Assembly (NCBI GenBank): GCA_905236455.1
Contig: CAJOPT010000069.1
Location: 1 to 34,738 of the forward strand
Source: an uncultured Prevotella sp.
GTDB taxonomy: Bacteria > Bacteroidota > Bacteroidia > Bacteroidales > Bacteroidaceae
Length of the DNA: 34,738 bases
Direction: 5' to 3'
Below, in pieces: positions 26,543 through 33,100 of the stretch. Positions within the stretch are counted from its first letter, which is position 1; every line of letters starts with the position of its first letter. Position numbers and translations under genes: made by a program. Below the pieces are notes generated by a model, which worked only from the letters and a program-made list of their open reading frames with translations, did not search any database and was not told where the DNA came from.

Positions 26543-27307
26543 CTATTGCAATAGTTCATCTAATGACGTTATAATGCGCCCAGCACATTCCTCATCATGG
26601 ACGGGTGTCTGTCGTCTGTGGTCACAGACTATTAGACCATGTTCTATCGGACTACCGTCCGTGGCGGCAGTCCAGCCCTCGCCCTTTAGCCAGATTGTTT
26701 GGCAACCAAGCTCTGCGGCGGGAATGATGTCATTACGGATACTGTCGCCAACGACAGCAACCATCCGCGGTTCCATCTTCAGAGCCTCCACACCAAGTTG
26801 GAATATGCGTGGGTCGGGCTTACGTATTCCGACCGCCGCCGACTCAATTACATGGTCAAACAGTCCATCAAAACCGAATTCTTTTAATACAACGTTAATA
26901 TTACCATAAAAATTGCTTACAAGTACCATCGGATGGCTCTTTTTAATTTCTTTAAGCACAGCCACACTCTTTTTCGTTGTCTCTTGAACCTCTTGATAAA
27001 GGTCTTCGAGCACAGCTGTCTGGAGATGTGCCAGTGAGAAATTACCCTCATTTATATAGCCTTGCTTCTGAAAACATTCAAGCTCCAGGTTTATCTTAGT
27101 GTCCAACGTCTTATAGAACGTATACTCTTGTGTAATATTCCTGCCCCTGCCAAGTAATTTTTCAACTTGCACATACACATCCCTGAACTGTTCTTCAGTC
27201 ACAGGCAGGTGCTGACGCTCATATGCATGCCACAGCATCTTTCCCCAATGACTGCCTGCCGTGTCAAGAGTCCCTCCGTAGTCAAATATGTAACCTTTTA
27301 CATCCAT
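26543..27307 (-). CDS. HAD-family phosphatase, candidate phosphatidylinositol-phosphate phosphatase
   Basis: 254 residues. HAD motifs: I is FDYGGTLD with nucleophile Asp9, II is LVSNFYGN, III is GIRKPDPRIF, and IV is VVGDSIRNDI. The residue two after the nucleophile, normally the Asp general acid/base, is Gly11. Whether this is normal for its subfamily is not visible here. From its place between the phosphatidyltransferase and inositol-phosphate synthase, the likely role is removing phosphate from phosphatidylinositol phosphate. Residues about 212-233 (WTAATDGSPIEHGLIVCDHR and neighbours) are encoded by a sense copy of the palindromic repeat. It begins 4 bases after the upstream gene's stop. 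Confidence 0.85.
   Translation of the reverse strand: MDVKGYIFDYGGTLDTAGSHWGKMLWHAYERQHLPVTEEQFRDVYVQVEKLLGRGRNITQEYTFYKTLDTKINLELECFQKQGYINEGNFSLAHLQTAVLEDLYQEVQETTKKSVAVLKEIKKSHPMVLVSNFYGNINVVLKEFGFDGLFDHVIESAAVGIRKPDPRIFQLGVEALKMEPRMVAVVGDSIRNDIIPAAELGCQTIWLKGEGWTAATDGSPIEHGLIVCDHRRQTPVHDEECAGRIITSLDELLQ
26607..26673 (-). repeat. Double-hairpin palindromic repeat, copy E (in frame in the HAD gene)
   Basis: On the minus strand: hairpin one at 26673-26649 (arms of nine with one mismatch, loop ccacgga), spacer gatagaacatggtctaat, and hairpin two at 26629-26607 (gtctgtgaccacagac core). It aligns end to end with copies B and D. It has the same orientation as the gene but is read in a different frame from B, C and D. 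Confidence 0.8.
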
Positions 27308-27311
27308 GCGC

Positions 27312-28277
27312 TCATAGCTTTTGTATCATAGTCTTACACAACGACTCATGCTTTTTGTGCATGTAAATATATATGACATTAAATACCAATATATCAACCA
27401 GGAAGCAAACCCAAGGGCAGTCGAGGACACAGGCTATATAAAGACATATCGCACGAGCGTTGAACGAGAGGATATTTGTAAGGGGCATCAGTGGGAGACT
27501 TCCTTTACGGAACTCGTCTTTTAGCTCCTGCGGCACATTGTCTATTGAGCCGTATTTCTCTTTCAAGGAGGAATAGAATCTCTGGAACAAAGGGGTGCGA
27601 TGCTCCTGACTTTTACAATAGTTCTGATAGTTATAATAGAACAGGCGCTCAACTAAAGAACCGTTCCCTTTTAAGCTTGCATAGATTTCGTGTTGGCTCG
27701 CATAGCTGTCAAGTTCAGACCCTTCCTTTCCCTTGACAAACAACAGGTGGATCTGCCGGTAATAGTCGGCCAACGACGCCTGTGGAGAATGGCACAACAC
27801 TCCCGCCACAAACGCAAGAACCCATATCCATATTCCCCATTTCTGGGTTTCCATGCCGGGCATAGGCTGAGGCATTACGCGCAGACATATAGCTGCATAA
27901 ATCGAGAAGAACCACACATTGCCGGCAAAGCCGTCAAGCATCCTTCCCACCAACGTCTTCTGACCTGTCATCCTCGCCAGCTGCCCATCTGTAGAGTCAC
28001 AGAAGTTTGCAAGCATTAAAAGTAATACTCCAAGAAGGTTATGCGCCAAATCGGTATGATAGAACATCACTGCCGCACCTATTCCAAGGAATATTGACAA
28101 GACGGTGATAACATTAGGATGGACTCCAAGACGTTTCCATAACAAGGCAAAGAACAAGCCTATGGGACGGGTAAACCATACATCAATCCACTCTTCTGTG
28201 TCTTCTGACTTCATCGTTGCCTGAAGTAACTCCTTAAAGCTCTTATTATCTTCTTTTTCTTTTATTTCTGATTCCAT
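27312..28277 (-). CDS. CDP-alcohol phosphatidyltransferase, candidate phosphatidylinositol-phosphate synthase
   Basis: 321 residues, an integral membrane enzyme with about five hydrophobic segments and a long polar stretch (about 165-270). The family motif is CDSTDGQLAR (Asp94, Asp97) then GRMLDGFAGN (Asp115). The fourth Asp, normally four residues after the third and proposed catalytic base, is Gly119 with Asn120 next to it. Family members join CDP-diacylglycerol to an alcohol. With inositol-phosphate synthase and a phosphatase in the same operon, inositol phosphate is the likely acceptor, as in the inositol-lipid cluster known from Bacteroides. An 84-base gap with a palindromic repeat separates it from the gene upstream. 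Confidence 0.87.
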   Translation of the reverse strand: MESEIKEKEDNKSFKELLQATMKSEDTEEWIDVWFTRPIGLFFALLWKRLGVHPNVITVLSIFLGIGAAVMFYHTDLAHNLLGVLLLMLANFCDSTDGQLARMTGQKTLVGRMLDGFAGNVWFFSIYAAICLRVMPQPMPGMETQKWGIWIWVLAFVAGVLCHSPQASLADYYRQIHLLFVKGKEGSELDSYASQHEIYASLKGNGSLVERLFYYNYQNYCKSQEHRTPLFQRFYSSLKEKYGSIDNVPQELKDEFRKGSLPLMPLTNILSFNARAICLYIACVLDCPWVCFLVDILVFNVIYIYMHKKHESLCKTMIQKL

Positions 28278-28314
28278 TGTTCTCTACGCTTTGCAAAATT
28301 ATAATTGATACTAA

Positions 28315-28375
28315 CGCTTCGCTAAATGATAATGGATAAAGGTTTTTTCATTTATCATTTGTCATTTAGGGCGCA
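28315..28375 (-). repeat. Second palindromic family, copy G (3' end of the NTP-transferase gene)
   Basis: An imperfect palindrome built from cgctaaatgataatggataa and its near reverse complement around ggttttttc. It holds the TGA stop of the upstream gene and fills most of the 84-base gap to the phosphatidyltransferase. It is clearly related to, and in the same orientation as, the copy at 29047-29134. Confidence 0.8.
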
Positions 28376-29987
28376 GCCCGTTAACAAGAAGACATATTGC
28401 CGCGGCAGCATCATCCCGACACCGAGAGAAACTCGGCCAGTCGTTAAAGTCTATTATCACGAAATCCCCATCTGACTTGATGATGGCATCTCCGCCATAG
28501 ACTGGTGTCTCTGTCAGACGGGAAACGTACTCCGCTACAGACTGGAGCTTTTCTTTTTGGAAAGAGTAATACTGCGGCAATCCGTTTCTTTGCTCATCGC
28601 CAAACTTAAAATCACCATCTTCCTGCGGATAAAAGATACGGAAGAAGCCCGTTCCCTCAACACCATAGAATTTAACCAAGTCACCTGGAACGTGCGCCTG
28701 TACTATGAAGTTTTTAAGTTGAAAGTTAACGTCATCGTTAGCGTTTGTTTCCGCTAAGCCTCTGCGGGCAAAGCGAGCCTTTGCCTCATCCAAAGCTTGC
28801 AAATCCTTACAGAAAACGACATCTTCCGCAACCTGTGCCGACATATCTCCACGTTTCAGCCAATAGCCATGGTTCCCTTCCTGTGGCGGTACAGGAAGAT
28901 GCTTCTCACGCATCAGCGCATCGAGCCTGCTCCTACGACAGTTCTCCACACCTCTGGCAGGATTCACGACTATTGCCCCAGCCTGTTCCCATTTCTTAAG
29001 GACATCTTGCGTCTCTTTAAGACGTCCCATATTGAGAATCACACACTTTTGCGCTTTGCTAAATGATAAAGGATAATGGAATGATAAAGGTTCTTCATTA
29101 TCATTTGTCATTTGTCCATTAGCGAGGCGCAAAAAGTCCCTTTCAGACACTATCTGTCCGTTTAGTCTTTCTACTACCTTCTCCAATATAGCACGGTCTT
29201 TCTCTACGGAATTGGGTGAGAACTCCTCTGCGCGTGCCAATCCGATAACTGTAGGGTGCTTCGCTAAGAACCGTTCCGCTTTCTCTATATCTGCCTGATG
29301 GTCCACATCAAGTATCTTACTGAAAGAGTATGCCTTCAGCCGCTTGCCGCTTGCCACAAGGGATCGCTGGAAGTTACGCATTCTGTGTACCCCATTCTCC
29401 ACACAATCACGAAGAACGGTAAGGGCAGAGGGAGTGAGCCCATAGATACCTCCGGAAATATATTTGCAGCCTGATAAGACATCGTCATAAAAACCAGTAA
29501 CCATCATGTCATTATCTGTTCCGACATACAACGGCTTCTCATCATCAATGTAATCTGTCACCCCCATCAGACCGTCATATCCTTCAGCCAAGACCTGTCT
29601 GAAAGCTTTTACATAAGCAGAAAACTCATCAGCCCTGAAAACAGTATCGACTGTCGTCAAGACAAATGGCTCGTCACCAGCAAGCCATTCACTAAGGGCA
29701 TAAAAGCTATGCATTGAACTGGGTGTCGTAACCGGAATCACACGCAACGGCAATCGTTTCTTTAGTTTGCTTTGCTCGCGAAGTTGTATCTCACGAAGCC
29801 GCTCAACGACCTCCGGCATCTGTTCATTGCAAGCAATACATATCTCCGTGGCATCCATTGACATGAACACACGGATAAGACGAATGATTAAGGGCTCCCC
29901 TCCCACTTCCACAAGTGGTTTCGGACATGTCACACCCTCTTGTGTGAGTCGTGAACCCTCTCCTGCAGCTATAATAGCAAACTTCAT
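28362..29987 (-). CDS. Nucleotidyltransferase fused to an ATP-grasp-like domain
   Basis: 541 residues. Residues 1 to about 245 are a sugar-nucleotidyltransferase-type domain: FAIIAAGEGSRL, PKPLVEVGGEPLI and LTTVDTVF (metal Asp). Residues about 318-541 look like an ATP-grasp fold: the pre-ATP segment VVNPARGVENCRRSRL and PVPP, the Lys in GYWLKRGD, IVQAHVPGDLVKFYGV, and the metal-binding end GGDAIIKSDGDFVIIDFNDW. The last two blocks recall inositol-polyphosphate kinases of the ITPK type, although that is pattern judgement. The linker (about 283-312) is encoded by an 88-base palindrome. Nucleotidyltransferases occur in Bacteroides inositol-lipid clusters; their substrate is unsettled. It is the first gene of the operon, with a promoter at 30030-30037. 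Confidence 0.82.
   Translation of the reverse strand: MKFAIIAAGEGSRLTQEGVTCPKPLVEVGGEPLIIRLIRVFMSMDATEICIACNEQMPEVVERLREIQLREQSKLKKRLPLRVIPVTTPSSMHSFYALSEWLAGDEPFVLTTVDTVFRADEFSAYVKAFRQVLAEGYDGLMGVTDYIDDEKPLYVGTDNDMMVTGFYDDVLSGCKYISGGIYGLTPSALTVLRDCVENGVHRMRNFQRSLVASGKRLKAYSFSKILDVDHQADIEKAERFLAKHPTVIGLARAEEFSPNSVEKDRAILEKVVERLNGQIVSERDFLRLANGQMTNDNEEPLSFHYPLSFSKAQKCVILNMGRLKETQDVLKKWEQAGAIVVNPARGVENCRRSRLDALMREKHLPVPPQEGNHGYWLKRGDMSAQVAEDVVFCKDLQALDEAKARFARRGLAETNANDDVNFQLKNFIVQAHVPGDLVKFYGVEGTGFFRIFYPQEDGDFKFGDEQRNGLPQYYSFQKEKLQSVAEYVSRLTETPVYGGDAIIKSDGDFVIIDFNDWPSFSRCRDDAAAAICLLVNGLRPK
29047..29134 (-). repeat. Second palindromic family, copy H (in frame in an interdomain linker)
   Basis: An 88-base palindrome. 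The outer arms ttttgcgc (29047-29054) and gcgcaaaa (29127-29134) are exact, followed inward by tttgctaa/ttagcgag and repeated aaatgataa units. It encodes about 30 residues including LANGQMTNDNEEPLSFHYPL, of low complexity compared with both flanking domains. It shares most of its length with copy G. Confidence 0.85.
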
Positions 29988-30029
29988 TATTTATCGATAT
30001 CGTTTCTTCTGTACGCTTTGCTTGCGCCG

Positions 30030-30037
30030 CAAAGATA
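30030..30037 (-). promoter_or_regulatory. Inositol-lipid operon promoter (-7 box)
   Basis: The minus strand reads TATCTTTG, about 40 bases before the start at 29987. The neighbouring taagcgagag (30051-30060) is shared with the promoter repeats at 1450 and 15989. Confidence 0.55.
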
Positions 30038-30110
30038 CAAAAAATTCGGTTAAGCGAGAGAAAAAGGGATGAAATTCTTTTGCTTAGCAGAAGAAATAAT
30101 ATTTTTTTTG

Positions 30111-30118
30111 TACTTTTG
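30111..30118 (+). promoter_or_regulatory. -7 box of the activase-like gene
   Basis: TACTTTTG 30 bases before ATG 30148, divergent from the inositol operon promoter. There is no TTG at the usual spacing; a T-run lies just upstream. Confidence 0.5.
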
Positions 30119-30147
30119 CACATTCAAAAGCGCTACCACATCAAAAT

Positions 30148-33100
30148 ATGCAACAAGGGGAAACAGTCAATATAGGAATAGATGTCGGCTCAACAACCGC
30201 AAAGATAGCTGTTATCGACCAGACAGGAGAGTTATTGTTCTCGCGCTATGAGCGCCATAATGCGAAGACAAATGAGCTTCTGCTCAGCTATCTAAAGGAG
30301 ATCTCCGAACGTTTCAACAATCCTTTAGTACGAATATGTACAACTGGTTCCGTGGGTATGGCTATAGCCGAACAGCTTCAGAGTGAATTTGTACAAGAGG
30401 TTGTTGCCGCAACAGAATATGTAAGGCACAAACATCCGGAGGTAAAAAGCCTTATTGATATTGGCGGAGAAGACGCAAAAGTAGTATTCTTTGGCAAAAA
30501 GGGTCAAGAGTTGCGTATGAACGGCAACTGCGCTGGCGGCACAGGTGCTTTTCTCGATCAGATGTCTGTGCTGATGGGTATTGACAACAAGACGATGAAC
30601 GACCTTGCCATGAATGCCAAACGCATTCATCCAATGGCAGCACGCTGTGGTGTCTTCGCCAAGACTGACATTCAGAACCTGATGGCACGCAACATACCAA
30701 AAGAAGAGGTCGCTGCCTCCATTTTCCACTCCATTGCCGTACAGACAATAACTTCGCTGTCACATGGCTGCGAGTTCAAGCCGCCGATTCTTTTGTGTGG
30801 AGGTCCCCTGACATTCATGCCTGCTTTACGTAAAGCATTTGCCGACTATCTCCACTTATCTGCCGAGACTCCCCTCCCACAAAAGGAGTCTGATAAAACA
30901 TTGTCCAAAAGTCTGTCGCCACAGGCGACAGACTTTATCTTCTCGGGCAACAGCAATATGATTCCCGCAATGGGGTGTGCTCTTAGAGCGAAGGGCGAAC
31001 CGGTGAGAGTGTCGGAATTGCTTCACCGCATCAGCTCCGTGAAAGTTAAGTTCAAAGGCGGAGAGCTTAGTCCGCTATTCACATCTGAGGAGGAGCATAT
31101 AAGATGGAGAGAGGAAAAGGACAGATATGCCTTGAAAACAGACAAGCTCCGAGCTGACAATGAAGAGCCACTGTATATAGGTATCGACTCGGGGTCTACA
31201 ACAACGAAGATCGTAGCGGCAAGAAAAGACGGAACGGTAGTGTTCGACTATTATGGTCAGAACTTCGGCAACCCCATACACGCTGTGGAGGAAGGTCTTA
31301 AACAGCTCCAGCTTGATGCCGACAAGAAAGGTGTTAGCTTATATGTTGCTGGAAGCTGCTCCACCGGATATGGTGAGGAGCTGATAAAGACCGCATTCAA
31401 CCTCGATTATGGTATCATTGAGACCATGGCGCATTATAAGGCAGCCAGTAGACAGGTTCCTGATGTGTCGTTCATCCTTGACATCGGAGGACAAGACATG
31501 AAGGCTATCTTTGTCGAAAATGGCACGGTAGTACGCATGGAGCTCAATGAGGCCTGCTCATCGGGTTGCGGAACGTTCTTGCAAACTTTTGCAAACAACT
31601 TAGGATATACTGTCGAGGAGTTTGCCAACGCTGCCTGTACGGCTAAAGCTCCATGTGATTTAGGCACACGCTGTACCGTCTTTATGAACTCAAAGGTTAA
31701 ACAGGTGATGCGCGAACGGGAGTCTGATAAGACATTGTCTAATAGTTTGCCGCCACTGACGGCAGACATTAGCGCAGGACTCTCCTATTCGGTCGTCAAG
31801 AACTGTCTGTACAAGGTGCTGAAGCTCCAAGGCTATGATGACTTCGGAAAGACTATTGTAGTACAGGGAGGAACTATGCGCAACGACTCTGTGGTACGTG
31901 CCTTTGAGCTTCTGACAGGAAAGAGTGTGGTACGCAGCAACAAACCTGAGTTGATGGGTGCCTACGGCTGTGCACTTCATGCCATTGATCTTCAAGAGAA
32001 CGTTGACGTTAACGCTAAACAGCTGTCTTCCCTGCTTGAAGGTTGTGAGTTCAGTACACGACAGACCATCTGCAAGGGATGCGAGAATAATTGCATTGTA
32101 AGCCAGTATACCTTTAGCGGAAAGAGGAAATTCTACTCTGGCAATAAGTGCGAACGGATTTTCAACAACTATGATGACAATCACCACCAAGGTGAGAACA
32201 TCTTTCCTGAGAAGTATGAGCTAATCTTCGGGTCTGACTCACACAACAGTCCAGAGGACAACCAAAAACCTACCATCGGGATTCCTCGCATACTCAACAT
32301 GTATGAAGAATACCCATTCTGGCGCACACTGTTCACCGCATGCGGCTTCACAATACAACTCTCATCGCAATCAACAATCCAGCACTACGAAAGGGCCTTA
32401 AATTCGGTGATGAGCGACAATATCTGTTTCCCGGCCAAACTGGTTCACAGCCATATCAAGGAACTCGACGAGAAAGGTGTGGAGCGTATCTTCATGCCAT
32501 ACGTAGTATATGAGAAGCAAGATGACAAACAGACCGACAATAGTTTCAACTGTCCTATTGTGAGCGGATACTCCGATGTCATTCGAAGTGCTATGACCAT
32601 TAATGCGTCTGTCGACTCACCTGTAATAAACTTCTCTGACGAAAAGCTCCTGGGAAAACAGCTCACTACCTATCTGAAAGGACTGGGAGTAAAAACGAGC
32701 ACCTGTAAGAGAGCCATCAAGGAGGCGTTAGAGACAAAGCAGGAGACGGAAGCTTTGCTGCGGCAGCGTAACTTGGAGATTCTCTCACAGAGCCGCAAAC
32801 AGGGCAACATAACAATCTTGTTAGCAGGAAGACCGTATCATACCGACCCACTCGTACAACACAAGATTTCAGACATGATTGCGGCCTTAGGGGTAAACGT
32901 TATAAATGAAGACTCCGTCCGTGGCGGAGTCTTCAATAAGACATTGTCTAAAAGTCTGCCGCCGCAGACGGCAGACTCCGTAAGATGTGAGCCGTATGAC
33001 TCACAGGACGCTGAGACTTACCTCGTAAGGCAATGGGCATATACCAACAGAATTATAAAGGCGGCACAATGGGTTGCCAACCAAGGCAATGACGTCCATT

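Noticed and set aside
27530..27550. cacattgtctattgag in the phosphatidyltransferase gene, similar to the repeat spacer
   Set aside because: No hairpins on either side, and the encoded SIDNVPQELKDEF looks like ordinary protein sequence.
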